A stretch of DNA of 64,000 nucleotides from an uncultured Opitutia bacterium (GTDB lineage Bacteria > Verrucomicrobiota > Verrucomicrobiia > Opitutales > UBA953). The stretch is taken from the NCBI GenBank assembly GCA_903855995.1, contig CAIOAN010000001.1, positions 1 through 64,000 on the forward strand. The letters are read 5' to 3'. A model generated the notes under the pieces. The model was not told the DNA's origin, ran no database searches, and saw only the letters and a program-made list of their open reading frames with translations. A program made the translations under genes and the position numbers. Of this stretch, positions 8,263 to 16,410 are shown one piece after another (the stretch's first letter is position 1; every line of letters starts with the position of its first letter).

Positions 8263-9465
8263 ATGCGTGCTTACGCCCTCTTGCTATTGGCCTTTATCTC
8301 GCTGGCGGGTTTCGCCGCCGAGCCGGCCCGCCCTTACTTCGGCGCCCGCCCAGGTGCGTTGGAGAAAGCCAAAGCCCAGGTCTCGGCGGGGGATGAGGTC
8401 GCCAAGAAGGCCCTGAAGAAACTGATCACCGATGCGGATAAGGCTCTCGCAGCGGCCCCGCCCTCGGTGATGGACAAGGGCAAGGTCCCGCCGAGTGGCG
8501 ACAAGCATGACTACATGAGCATCGCACCTTATTACTGGCCTAATCCGGCGTCCAAGGACGGCCTCCCCTATCAGCGCAAGGACGGCAAGGTGAACCCCGA
8601 GTCGCGCGATGAAGCCGCCAATGATACGCTGCGCGCCCGCGAGGTCGGCACGATTGTCGAATCCCTCGCCTTGGGTTATTACTTCACCCGCGAAGAAAAA
8701 TATGCCGAACACGCGGCCAAGGTTCTGCGCACTTGGTTCCTTGATCCCGCGACCAAGATGAATCCCAATTTCCGCTTCGCCCAAGCCGTCCCCGGGGTGA
8801 ACGACGGCCGGGGTACGGGCATTCTCGAAGCCCGTGAACTCGCCCAGGCGGCCGACGCCGCGAGCTTGCTCGCCGGCTCAATACATTGGCCGGCGGCCGA
8901 CCAGAAGGCCCTCGATGAATGGGGCAACATCTACCTGGACTGGTTGCTCAAGAGCAAGAACGGCCAGGACGAGCATGCCGCCAAGAACAACCATGGCACT
9001 TGGTATGACGTGCAGTCCGCGCATTGGGCGCTGATCCTCGGACGCAAGGACAAGGCCCGTGAGATCTGTCTCGCCGCCGGACCTGGCCGCATCGGCGTCC
9101 AGATTCAGGCCGACGGCAAGCAGCCGCTCGAACTCGCGCGTACAACCTCGTTCGGCTATTCCTGCTTTAACTTGCGCGCGCTCGCGACGCTCGCTGGCCT
9201 GAGCGAGCACGCCGGCTTTGATCTCTGGCATTATAAGACTTCGGACGGCCGCTCGATCCGGACCGCGCTCGATTTTCTCGTCCCGTATCTCGGCAAGAAT
9301 CCCAAACCTTGGACCATGCAGCAGATCCACGAAAGCAAGCCCGAGGAGGTCCTGCCGGCCTTGCGCGCGGCCGGCATCGCCTATGGTGATGAACGTTACG
9401 AGAGCCTCCTGAAGGAATACGCCGACAGCCCGACTAAGCGCCTACAGCTCCTCGCCCCGCGCTGA
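8263..9465 (+). CDS. Alginate-lyase-family polysaccharide lyase, secreted
   Basis: The 400-residue protein has a signal peptide ending near GFAA and the (alpha/alpha) toroid pattern of the alginate_lyase Pfam family, which includes PL5-like and glucuronan-type lyases. Visible blocks are YMSIAPYYWPNP, NNHGTWYDVQSAHWAL (likely catalytic Asn and His) and ARTTSFGYSCFNLRAL (likely catalytic Arg and Tyr). It would cleave uronic-acid polysaccharide by beta-elimination. Pairing with a sulfatase suggests a sulfated uronic-acid glycan such as ulvan or a glucuronan. The substrate cannot be fixed from sequence alone. Confidence 0.87.
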   Translation: MRAYALLLLAFISLAGFAAEPARPYFGARPGALEKAKAQVSAGDEVAKKALKKLITDADKALAAAPPSVMDKGKVPPSGDKHDYMSIAPYYWPNPASKDGLPYQRKDGKVNPESRDEAANDTLRAREVGTIVESLALGYYFTREEKYAEHAAKVLRTWFLDPATKMNPNFRFAQAVPGVNDGRGTGILEARELAQAADAASLLAGSIHWPAADQKALDEWGNIYLDWLLKSKNGQDEHAAKNNHGTWYDVQSAHWALILGRKDKAREICLAAGPGRIGVQIQADGKQPLELARTTSFGYSCFNLRALATLAGLSEHAGFDLWHYKTSDGRSIRTALDFLVPYLGKNPKPWTMQQIHESKPEEVLPALRAAGIAYGDERYESLLKEYADSPTKRLQLLAPR

Positions 9466-9472
9466 AGAGCAC

Positions 9473-10585
9473 TCAGCCAGCCCAGCCGATCATCAGGGCG
9501 CCGCGATAGAACAGGTAGCCGAGGGTGATGGTGATGGGCAACGTGAGGACCCAGGCCCAGACGATGCGGCCCACGAGGCCCCATTTCACGGCGTCAAAAC
9601 GCTTGGTTGCGCCGACCCCGAGGATGGAGGTCGAGATGACGTGCGTCGTGGAGACGGGCATGCCGATGAGAGAGGCTCCGCCGATGGTGAGCGCGGCGGC
9701 GGTTTCGGCGGCGAAGCCGTGCACGGGCTGGAGTTTGACCATCTTATGGCCGAGCGTGCGGATGATGCGCCAACCACCGGCGGCGGTTCCGGCGGCCATG
9801 GTCGCGGCGCAGAGGGCGATGATCCAGAAGGGGACATGTCCGTCCTTGGCGGGCTGCATGAACTGCATCCAGGTGGGCGCACTGTCAAAGGCGTGGTTCG
9901 CGGCGCCAGCCGTCAGCGCGAGCATGATGATGCCGACCGTCTTCTGAGAGTCGTTCATGCCGTGGGAGAAGCCCATCATGCCGGCCGAGATCAACTGCAG
10001 CTTGCCAAACCATTTCTGGACCTTGCTGGGACGGAAGGATAGGCGGACGATAATCGCGGTCAGCAGGGCCATGAAGATCACGCCCAGCGTGAAGCCGATC
10101 AGCGGCGAAAGCACCATGGGCTTGATGAGCTTCGGCCAGAGGCCGGTCGCATGGGCGTGGTCCAGGGTGCCGTCCGCGAGCTTGGGGATTTCGTTCCACA
10201 TGAGACGACCCCAGTTCATGTGGGTCTGGCCGAGTACGCCGCCGCAGAGGCCGCCAATGAGTGCATGCGAGGAGCTGGAGGGGATGCCGAACCACCAGGT
10301 GATCAGATTCCAGACGATTCCGCCCATCAGTCCGCAGGCGATGGCCATCTGGGTCACGCCGGAGGGGTCGTGGACGAATCCTTTCGCGATGGTGGCGGCG
10401 ACCGCAGTGCCATAGAAGGCGCCGAGAAGATTGGTGCAGGCCGCCAGCATGATCGCTTGCCGGGGCGTCAGGACACGGGTCGAGACGACGGTGGCGATCG
10501 CGTTGGCCGCATCATGGAAACCGTTGATGTATTCAAACACCACGGCCACCAGGATGACCACCAACATCAGGACGAATGGATCCAT
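9473..10585 (-). CDS. pit: PiT-family inorganic phosphate transporter
   Basis: A 370-residue integral membrane protein of the PiT family, which takes up phosphate (as a metal-phosphate complex) with protons or sodium. The family signature GFHDAANAIATVVST is at residues 22-36 and its second half-repeat GFSHGMNDSQKTVGII lies in the C-terminal half, as expected from the internal duplication. About ten hydrophobic segments are visible. It follows the DUF47 gene by 21 bp on the minus strand, the usual arrangement for a Pit transporter and its partner. It ends 7 bp from the convergent lyase gene. Confidence 0.95.
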   Translation of the reverse strand: MDPFVLMLVVILVAVVFEYINGFHDAANAIATVVSTRVLTPRQAIMLAACTNLLGAFYGTAVAATIAKGFVHDPSGVTQMAIACGLMGGIVWNLITWWFGIPSSSSHALIGGLCGGVLGQTHMNWGRLMWNEIPKLADGTLDHAHATGLWPKLIKPMVLSPLIGFTLGVIFMALLTAIIVRLSFRPSKVQKWFGKLQLISAGMMGFSHGMNDSQKTVGIIMLALTAGAANHAFDSAPTWMQFMQPAKDGHVPFWIIALCAATMAAGTAAGGWRIIRTLGHKMVKLQPVHGFAAETAAALTIGGASLIGMPVSTTHVISTSILGVGATKRFDAVKWGLVGRIVWAWVLTLPITITLGYLFYRGALMIGWAG

Positions 10586-10606
10586 AGCCGGGGTCGGGGC
10601 GCGGGC

Positions 10607-11248
10607 TTAGGCGTACTTGAGGGCGATCTGGAACACGACCTTGCCGGCATCGCGGCAGTGGTCGATCGCGCGCTCGAGGAGTTCATAGATGTCCTTGAGC
10701 ACGACGACTTCCTTGGCGTCGACGTTACCCTGATAGAGGTCGCGCAGAAGGCCCACCATGAGGCGGTCGGCGTCGCCTTCGATCGTCTGCAGGGTCTCGT
10801 AGTCATCCTGAATCTCCTCGACGTTCGACAGTTTGCGCAGCTTGCGGACGAGGCTGGCGGTGACTTCGGTGGCCTGCTCGAGCATGCGCACCTGCTTGTC
10901 GACGATGTCGGTCGAGAACTGGGAAGGGCAGATGGCGAGGCGTTCGCCGATCTTTTCGCAGGTCTTCGGAATCTTATAAAGGGCGTTGGCGAGGGCTTCG
11001 ATGTCTTCGCGCTCGAGCGGGGTCACGAAGGTCTTGCAGAGTTCCTGGGTGATCGAGAGGCCGATGCGCTTGTCGACGCGGCGCGCGACGACCAGTTCGG
11101 TGAAGCGCTGCTCGAAGTCCGGCTTGCCGACCTGGGCGTAGAGTTTGGATAGCGACTTGGCGCTCTTCGCGGCTTCGTCGGCGCTGGCTTCCAGCAGTTC
11201 GTAGAACTTTTCATCCTTACCGAGAACCTTCTTCAGGAAGTCTTTCAT
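10607..11248 (-). CDS. DUF47 (PhoU-like) Pit accessory protein
   Basis: The 213-residue all-helical protein belongs to the DUF47/TIGR00153 family, relatives of PhoU that are encoded with PiT transporters and thought to modulate them. The opening MKDFLKKVLGKDEKFYELLEAS and the central CEKIGERLAICP block fit the family. It is the first gene of the two-gene unit with pit. Its 5' side faces the dyad-symmetric element at 11306-11363, so it is the likely target of phosphate-responsive control. Confidence 0.9.
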   Translation of the reverse strand: MKDFLKKVLGKDEKFYELLEASADEAAKSAKSLSKLYAQVGKPDFEQRFTELVVARRVDKRIGLSITQELCKTFVTPLEREDIEALANALYKIPKTCEKIGERLAICPSQFSTDIVDKQVRMLEQATEVTASLVRKLRKLSNVEEIQDDYETLQTIEGDADRLMVGLLRDLYQGNVDAKEVVVLKDIYELLERAIDHCRDAGKVVFQIALKYA

Positions 11249-11305
11249 GGGTGTATTGGGTGATACGCTTCAAGGTTCGCTTGGAAGGGGGTGCAAGCCC
11301 AGTTC

Positions 11306-11363
11306 GACACATATCTGTAACATCCGTAACATCAAACCGTTACAATTGTTACGATTATGTGTC
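11306..11363. promoter_or_regulatory. 58-bp dyad-symmetric operator between divergent phosphate genes
   Basis: The element is symmetric about 11334.5. Outer arms are GACACATA (11306-11313) and TATGTGTC (11356-11363). Inside are GTAAC at 11317 and 11326, mirrored by GTTAC at 11339 and 11348. Each half therefore carries two direct GTAAC boxes 9 bp apart, and the halves face each other. It lies 57 bp from the DUF47 start and 80 bp from the PlcP-like start. The tandem boxes resemble sites of OmpR/PhoB-type regulators, but the spacing differs from the 11-bp E. coli Pho box. The regulator is unknown. Confidence 0.7.
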
Positions 11364-11443
11364 TAATCGGCGCGCCGGCTTGTTGCACTCTGGGGGCTAA
11401 TCTGACGCGGGACTGTCACGCGGAGGTGTTAATTTCCTGCTCC

Positions 11444-12310
11444 ATGGAAGAAACCACCAAGGTACCTGGGCAGCACAAGATTCATTTTCGGACGTTGATC
11501 CTCTCGGATCTCCATCTGGGCACCAAGGACGCCCAGGCGCGCGAGCTCCTCGACGTTCTCCGCGGCATCCGTTGCGATAAGCTGATCCTCAATGGAGACA
11601 TCATCGACCTCTGGTCGCTGCAGCGGAAGAATCACTGGAGCCCGGCGCACACGGCCGTGGTCCGCCGCATCATGAAGATGGCGGAGAAGGATGGCACGAA
11701 GGTGATCTACCTGCGCGGCAATCACGATGACTTCATCCGCCGCCTGATTCCGCTGGTCCTCGATCGCATCGAGCTCGCGGAAGAACACATCCACGTCGCC
11801 CAGGATGGGCGCAAGTATCTCTGCATCCATGGCGACGCGTTCGACACCGTGACGGTGAAGATGCGCTGGCTCGCCGTCATCGGTGATATCAGCTACCAGA
11901 TTCTCCTCGATCTGAATCGTTTCTACAACAAGTGGCGCGCGTGGCGCGGGAAGGAATACTTCTCCCTCTCGCAGGCCATCAAGGCCAAGGTGAAATCGGC
12001 GGTAAGTTTCATCTCAAGTTTCGAAGAGCACCTGCAGACCTTGGCCGCGCGCCGCGGTTGCGAGGGCGTGATGTGCGGGCACATCCACAAGGCGGAGGAC
12101 CGCATGATCGGCAATGTGCGCTATATCAATTCAGGGGACTGGGTCGAATCGCTGACCGCCGTCGTGGAGGAGGACGACGGACGCATCCGCGTGGTCGAGC
12201 GCCCCGAGCTCCTGCAGCGTATCGCCGAACGCCGCGCGGCTTTCGAGGCTGCCAAGGTGGCTGCGGTTCCCGCCGGCGAAGCCAACGCTACGATCTCTTT
12301 CGTCGCCTGA
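11444..12310 (+). CDS. PlcP-like metallophosphoesterase (UDP-2,3-diacylglucosamine diphosphatase family)
   Basis: This calcineurin-type phosphoesterase of 288 residues has all metal ligands: SDLHLG (21-26), NGDIID (50-55), GNHDD (92-96), HGD (129-131) and GHIH (212-215). The segment YFSLSQAIKAKVKSAVSFIS and the ending YINSGDWVESLTAVVE closely resemble PlcP, the phospholipase C that strips head groups from phospholipids in phosphate-starved bacteria. PlcP proteins are often annotated as LpxH-like. I place the start at 11444 because the earlier ATG at 11357 lies inside the operator. The stop overlaps the next start (ATGA). A true LpxH-type role remains possible. Confidence 0.82.
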   Translation: MEETTKVPGQHKIHFRTLILSDLHLGTKDAQARELLDVLRGIRCDKLILNGDIIDLWSLQRKNHWSPAHTAVVRRIMKMAEKDGTKVIYLRGNHDDFIRRLIPLVLDRIELAEEHIHVAQDGRKYLCIHGDAFDTVTVKMRWLAVIGDISYQILLDLNRFYNKWRAWRGKEYFSLSQAIKAKVKSAVSFISSFEEHLQTLAARRGCEGVMCGHIHKAEDRMIGNVRYINSGDWVESLTAVVEEDDGRIRVVERPELLQRIAERRAAFEAAKVAAVPAGEANATISFVA

Positions 12311-13398
12311 TGAGTGTCATCCCCGTCCTTACGGCCGGTTTTGGGGAAGGGCATAACGCCGCCGCACGCTCGATTATCGAGGCGCTCGCCGGGCGGCCGG
12401 GCCTGACCGGCGAACTGCACGACCTCTTCCTCGAGGCCTACGGTGCCGAGAAGGCTAGGAGCCAGCGCGACGGTTATATCGGAATCGCGAATAAGTATCC
12501 GCGGTTGTGGGGTTGCATGTATACCGCGCTCGACCGACTCCCGCTCGTCCGCGCCTCGCTCCCGTTCGTGCGTCCGGTGGAGACGGCCCTGAATGCGATG
12601 TTGGACGAAAAACGGCCGCCGGTGATTGTATCAGCTTACCCGCTTTATAACTATATGATGGCTCGGCGCTGGCACCGCGATGATCCTGCGCGTCCGCGCC
12701 TCATCACGATCGTCACCGACTCAATCTCCGTGAACCGCGCCTGGCATCGGGCGCATTCCGATTGGTATGTCACTCCGAACCAGGCCACGGCCGACGTCAT
12801 GATCCGCCAGGGCGTGCCAGCCGCGAAAGTCCTGCCTTATGGCTTTCCGGTCTCCGCCAAGCTCAGCCCGCGCTCATCGGCTCGGTTCGGCGAACGCCCG
12901 CGCGTTTTGCTGATGCTCAATCCCGGCAAGCGTGATGCCGTCGAACTGGCGACCGCGCTTTCTACTTTGGGACTCGAACTCACGATCACCGTGGGCAAGG
13001 ACGCCTCGTTTAAGGAAGCGGTCGAGCGGGCGGTCGACGGTCGGGCCGAAGTACTCGGCTGGACGGACCGAATTCCGCAGCTGATGCTCACCAGCCATCT
13101 CGTTGTCAGCAAGGCCGGCGGTGCGACCACGCATGAATGCGTCGCGGCGGGCGTGCCGATGGTCATTACGCAGGTGATACCCGGCCAGGAAGCCGGCAAT
13201 GGCCGCCTCATCGCCGAGCATCATGCCGGCGCCTACGGCCTGACGGTCGCCAAGGCACGCGCCACCATCGCGGAAGCTTTCGCGGGTGATTGGGCGGTAT
13301 GGAAACAATGGAAAGCCTCGGTCGACGGACTGGGCGACGCCGGCGGTGCCGGTCGCGTGGCCGAACTGGTGGACAGGGAGCTGGCGGTCAGGAGGTAG
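12310..13398 (+). CDS. MGDG-synthase-type glycosyltransferase (GT28)
   Basis: The 362-residue protein has the MGDG_synth N-terminus GFGEGHNAAARS, which binds the diacylglycerol acceptor. Its C-terminal GT-B half contains SKAGGATTHECVAAGVPMV, the nucleotide-sugar site typical of GT28 enzymes such as MurG, UgtP and plant MGD1. It would add a hexose to diacylglycerol at the membrane face. The start overlaps the stop of the PlcP-like gene, so the two are translationally coupled: one would release diacylglycerol and the other glycosylate it. Sugar donor and number of sugars added are unknown. Confidence 0.87.
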   Translation: MSVIPVLTAGFGEGHNAAARSIIEALAGRPGLTGELHDLFLEAYGAEKARSQRDGYIGIANKYPRLWGCMYTALDRLPLVRASLPFVRPVETALNAMLDEKRPPVIVSAYPLYNYMMARRWHRDDPARPRLITIVTDSISVNRAWHRAHSDWYVTPNQATADVMIRQGVPAAKVLPYGFPVSAKLSPRSSARFGERPRVLLMLNPGKRDAVELATALSTLGLELTITVGKDASFKEAVERAVDGRAEVLGWTDRIPQLMLTSHLVVSKAGGATTHECVAAGVPMVITQVIPGQEAGNGRLIAEHHAGAYGLTVAKARATIAEAFAGDWAVWKQWKASVDGLGDAGGAGRVAELVDRELAVRR

Positions 13399-13457
13399 AG
13401 GACTGAATCGATGGCTGAGTCGATGACTGCATGGAGGGCTGAATAGAGGGCTGAATT
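13398..13457 (+). repeat. 12-bp tandem repeat array, copy B
   Basis: Five contiguous 12-bp units follow directly on the glycosyltransferase stop codon: GAGGACTGAATC, GATGGCTGAGTC, GATGACTGCATG, GAGGGCTGAATA and GAGGGCTGAATT. The first unit equals a unit of the array at 35-82, and both arrays begin at a gene 3' end. No function can be assigned. Confidence 0.75.
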
Positions 13458-13501
13458 GAGCGATACAGAGTTAGGGGCGTTCGCCGGATGGTGAACGCTG
13501 A

Positions 13502-13553
13502 GGTAGGGGCGGGGCTACGCCACGCCCGGTCACGACGTAGTCATGACCCTACC
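13502..13553. repeat. GGTAGGG/CCCTACC imperfect hairpin
   Basis: GGTAGGG (13502-13508) pairs with CCCTACC (13547-13553) around a GC-rich interior. A related hairpin with the same arms lies at 62929-62972, and the first 18 bases of the window contain a lone right arm (GACCCTACCC). These look like members of a dispersed palindromic intergenic repeat family. It sits 31 bp downstream of the uvrC stop, between two convergent genes. Confidence 0.5.
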
Positions 13554-13584
13554 TACGGCCACCGTTCGGCGGCCGATCGAGGCA

Positions 13585-15054
13585 TTAACCTCTCGCCTCT
13601 AAATACGCTTTCACTTCGCCAGCGAGCTTGTCGCTGAGGCCGGCCACTTCGGCGATTTCCTCGGCGCTCGCCTTGCGCAGTTTCTGGATGCAGCCGAAGT
13701 GCGCGAGCAGGGCGTCCTTCCGCTTGGGCCCCAGGCCAGGCATCTCGTCGAGCAACGATTCGCGCAGTTTGCGGCTGCGGAGGTCGGCGTTGAAGTCGTT
13801 GGCGAAGCGATGTGCCTCGTCGCGGATGCGCATCAGCAGCGCGAGGCCGACATCGTGCCGCGGCAGCTTCAGTTCGCGGCCGTCGGGGAAGACGATCGTC
13901 TCCTCTCGCTTGGCGAGGCCGATGAGCGGGGGCGGGGCAAGGTCGTGTTCCTTGAAAGCTGCGAGGGCGGCGTGGACCTGGCCGAGTCCGCCGTCGATGA
14001 TGACGAGTTCGGGGAAGGCCCGGTGTTCCTCGTGCAGGCGGGTGTAGCGGCGGCCGACGACTTCCTGCATCGAGCGGAAGTCATCGTTGCCCTCGAAGGA
14101 CTTGATCTTGAACCGGCGGTAGCCGGATTTGTCGGCCTGGCCGTCGACGAAGCGCACCATCGAGGCGACGGCGAGGGTGCCGGAGATATGTGAAATATCG
14201 AAGCACTCCGCCGTGGCGGGTGGGCGTTCGAGGCCGAGCGCGGCGGCGAGCGAGGTGAGGGCGCCGGCTTCGTCGCGGCGGGGCAGGGGGTTATCGCGAA
14301 GGAACCGGCGGGATTTTTCCGTCGTGCGTTTCAGGGCATCGAGCAGATCGCGCAGGTTAGCGGCTTTTTCATAATCGCGCGCGTCGGCGGCTTTGCGCAT
14401 ATCGGCTTCGACCTGCTCCGTCCAAGAATCAACCTTGCCCTCGAGGAATTCACAGGCGGCGGCCACGCGTACGGCGTATTCTTCGGTCGTGACCACGTTG
14501 GCGTGCTTTTGGATCTCGGCCCGTGCGTCGTCGTAGAGTTTCCAGCCGCCTTCGGGTAGGGCGACCGGGGCGCTGTCCGCGAGGAGGATGCCGAACTTCT
14601 TCCGCATCTCGTTGAGCGTGCGGCGGACAGCCTGCTGATGGGGGAACGGGCCGAAGTAGCGGCAGGCGTCCGTCGTGCGGGCGCGGACGATGCGGAACCG
14701 CGGGAGCGGGTCGGCGAGGTCGACCCGAACCTGCGGGAATTGTTTGTCGTCGCGGAAGAGGATGTTCCAGCGCGGGCGCCAGCGTTTGATCAGTTTGCCT
14801 TCCAATAGGAGGGCTTCGGTCTCCGAGCGAACCTCGTGCCATTCCATGTCGGCGACCGTGTCCATCATCGCCGCGACCTTGGGGGTCAGGCGTTGGCGGG
14901 GCACGAAATAGGAGGCGAGGCGCTTTTTAAGGTCCTTGGCCTTGCCTACATAGACGACCAGGCCCGCGGCGTCCTTCATAAGGTAGACGCCCGGGGTGTG
15001 GGGGGCGCGCCTGGCCTTGGCCTTGGGCGAAAGTTCTTCCCGGTCGGTTTGCAT
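13585..15054 (-). CDS. uvrC: UvrABC excinuclease subunit C, short form
   Basis: UvrC makes both incisions in nucleotide excision repair. The N-terminal GIY-YIG domain is seen as GVYLMKDAAGLVVYVGKAKDL. A central UvrB-binding helix pair follows (ADMRKAADARDYEKAANLRDLL). The C-terminal RNase H-like nuclease has FDISHISG, IIDGGLGQV and RDEAHRFAN. A helix-hairpin-helix DNA-binding tail (MPGLGPKRKDALLAHFGC) ends the protein. At 489 residues it is about 120 shorter than E. coli UvrC. The cysteine-rich segment between the GIY-YIG and UVR domains, which binds an Fe-S cluster in E. coli, is missing. Confidence 0.94.
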   Translation of the reverse strand: MQTDREELSPKAKARRAPHTPGVYLMKDAAGLVVYVGKAKDLKKRLASYFVPRQRLTPKVAAMMDTVADMEWHEVRSETEALLLEGKLIKRWRPRWNILFRDDKQFPQVRVDLADPLPRFRIVRARTTDACRYFGPFPHQQAVRRTLNEMRKKFGILLADSAPVALPEGGWKLYDDARAEIQKHANVVTTEEYAVRVAAACEFLEGKVDSWTEQVEADMRKAADARDYEKAANLRDLLDALKRTTEKSRRFLRDNPLPRRDEAGALTSLAAALGLERPPATAECFDISHISGTLAVASMVRFVDGQADKSGYRRFKIKSFEGNDDFRSMQEVVGRRYTRLHEEHRAFPELVIIDGGLGQVHAALAAFKEHDLAPPPLIGLAKREETIVFPDGRELKLPRHDVGLALLMRIRDEAHRFANDFNADLRSRKLRESLLDEMPGLGPKRKDALLAHFGCIQKLRKASAEEIAEVAGLSDKLAGEVKAYLEARG

Positions 15055-15100
15055 TTTTGGCCTGGTCCATTAACCCTGCTCGGACACCCCGTTTCCGCAA

Positions 15101-16381
15101 ATGCTTTCCTGCAACAGCCAACCCCGTCAGGTCCTCGTTATCAACGTGGGCGACGAGCTCTTGGATGGCATCCGGGAAAACGGCCACTTGCTCTGGTTGG
15201 GCGAGCATCTTGCCCGCCGCGGTCTGCCGATCACCCGCTCGGTCGTCGTGCGGGATAATGCCGCCGAAATTGCCCGCGAGGTCGGGGCGGCCTGGGGCGC
15301 CTACGACCTCATCGTCACCACCGGCGGTCTGGGTCCGACTTCCGACGACCGGGTCCGTGCAGCGGTCGCGGCGGCGCTCGGTCTCGGCCTCGAACATGTG
15401 CCGGCGGCGGAAGCCGGGCTTCGTGAGCGTTTCAAACTGATCGGCCGCAAGGTTTCCTCGGCTGATCTCTCGCAGTGCTTTGTTCCCGCCGGCGCCGAAC
15501 CGCTGGCGAATGCGCGCGGGACCGCCCCGGGTGTCTTTCTGCATCGCGACGGCAAGGCCCTCGTGATGTTGCCCGGGCCCTCGCTCGAACTTCGCCCGAT
15601 GTTCGATGAAGAAGTTGTCCCGCGCCTGCGCGGCGTCGGCTGTGCCTGTCAGGGCGAGGCTTATGTCCAGGTGCGTACTTTCGGTATCGGCGCCGCTCCG
15701 CTGGAGGAGATCGTGCGGCCGTTGCTGGGCCCGGGTATGGCGCTTTCTTTCGGCACGCACACCGGCGTGGTCGATGCGCGGATCTCCTCCGCCGGCAGCG
15801 GCGTCACGGCCGAGCAGTTGTGTGATGTCGCGCGCAAGGTGCGTGACGCCGTGGGGCACGACTTCGTGTGCACCGGGCACTCTTGCCTCGCTTCGCTTGT
15901 GGTCGAACAACTCCACAGCCTCGAGAAAACGGTCGCCCTCGCCGAATCCTGCACGGGGGGCCTGCTATCCAATGCTTTCACCGACGTGCCGGGCGCCTCC
16001 AAGGTCTTTGCTGGCTCGGCGGTGTGTTATGCCAACGACGCCAAGATGAACCTACTCGGAATCCCCGAGTGCCTGATCGCCCAGCACGGGCCGGTCTCCG
16101 CCGAGTGCGCTGCCGCGATGGCCACAGGGGCCATCGAGAAATTCGGGTCGGACTACGCCCTGTCTGTCACGGGGTACGCCGGGCCGGGTGGCGGCACGGA
16201 GGCCGACCCTGTCGGCACGGTTTATCTCGGTTACGCCTCCCCGGCCGGGGTCTGGTCGCGTCGTGTTTTTATTCCGGGTGATCGCCGACAGGTGAAGCAG
16301 CGGGCCGTGAACACATCGCTCGACTGGATGCGCCGGCAGTTGAACAAGTATCGGGTCGAAGACTTGATTCACGGAGCCTGA
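15101..16381 (+). CDS. cinA: CinA-family protein (nicotinamide-nucleotide amidase)
   Basis: The 426-residue protein has the two CinA halves. An N-terminal molybdopterin-binding-like domain opens with VLVINVGDELLDG and has VTTGGLGPTSDD. The C-terminal amidase domain contains VALAESCTGGLLSNAFTD and SVTGYAGPGGGTEADPVGTV. The C-terminal domain deamidates nicotinamide mononucleotide in pyridine-nucleotide recycling; the N-terminal domain hydrolyses ADP-ribose in some homologues. It starts 46 bp from the divergent uvrC gene, so the two promoters must overlap. Confidence 0.92.
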   Translation: MLSCNSQPRQVLVINVGDELLDGIRENGHLLWLGEHLARRGLPITRSVVVRDNAAEIAREVGAAWGAYDLIVTTGGLGPTSDDRVRAAVAAALGLGLEHVPAAEAGLRERFKLIGRKVSSADLSQCFVPAGAEPLANARGTAPGVFLHRDGKALVMLPGPSLELRPMFDEEVVPRLRGVGCACQGEAYVQVRTFGIGAAPLEEIVRPLLGPGMALSFGTHTGVVDARISSAGSGVTAEQLCDVARKVRDAVGHDFVCTGHSCLASLVVEQLHSLEKTVALAESCTGGLLSNAFTDVPGASKVFAGSAVCYANDAKMNLLGIPECLIAQHGPVSAECAAAMATGAIEKFGSDYALSVTGYAGPGGGTEADPVGTVYLGYASPAGVWSRRVFIPGDRRQVKQRAVNTSLDWMRRQLNKYRVEDLIHGA

Positions 16382-16410
16382 CGGCAGGCACAGCCTACCG
16401 AGAGGTATTT

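Noticed and set aside
11306-11363. Classical Pho box
   Set aside because: The GTAAC boxes are 9 bp apart and symmetric, whereas the E. coli Pho box has CTGTCAT repeats 11 bp apart. Only a general OmpR/PhoB-type resemblance is claimed.
11357-11443. Upstream ATG at 11357 as the start of the PlcP-like gene
   Set aside because: It would place 29 unconserved residues before the family N-terminus and lies inside the dyad operator, so the ATG at 11444 is preferred.
13585-15054. Cho-type nuclease instead of UvrC because of its short length
   Set aside because: Cho lacks the RNase H-like and HhH domains, both of which are visible here.
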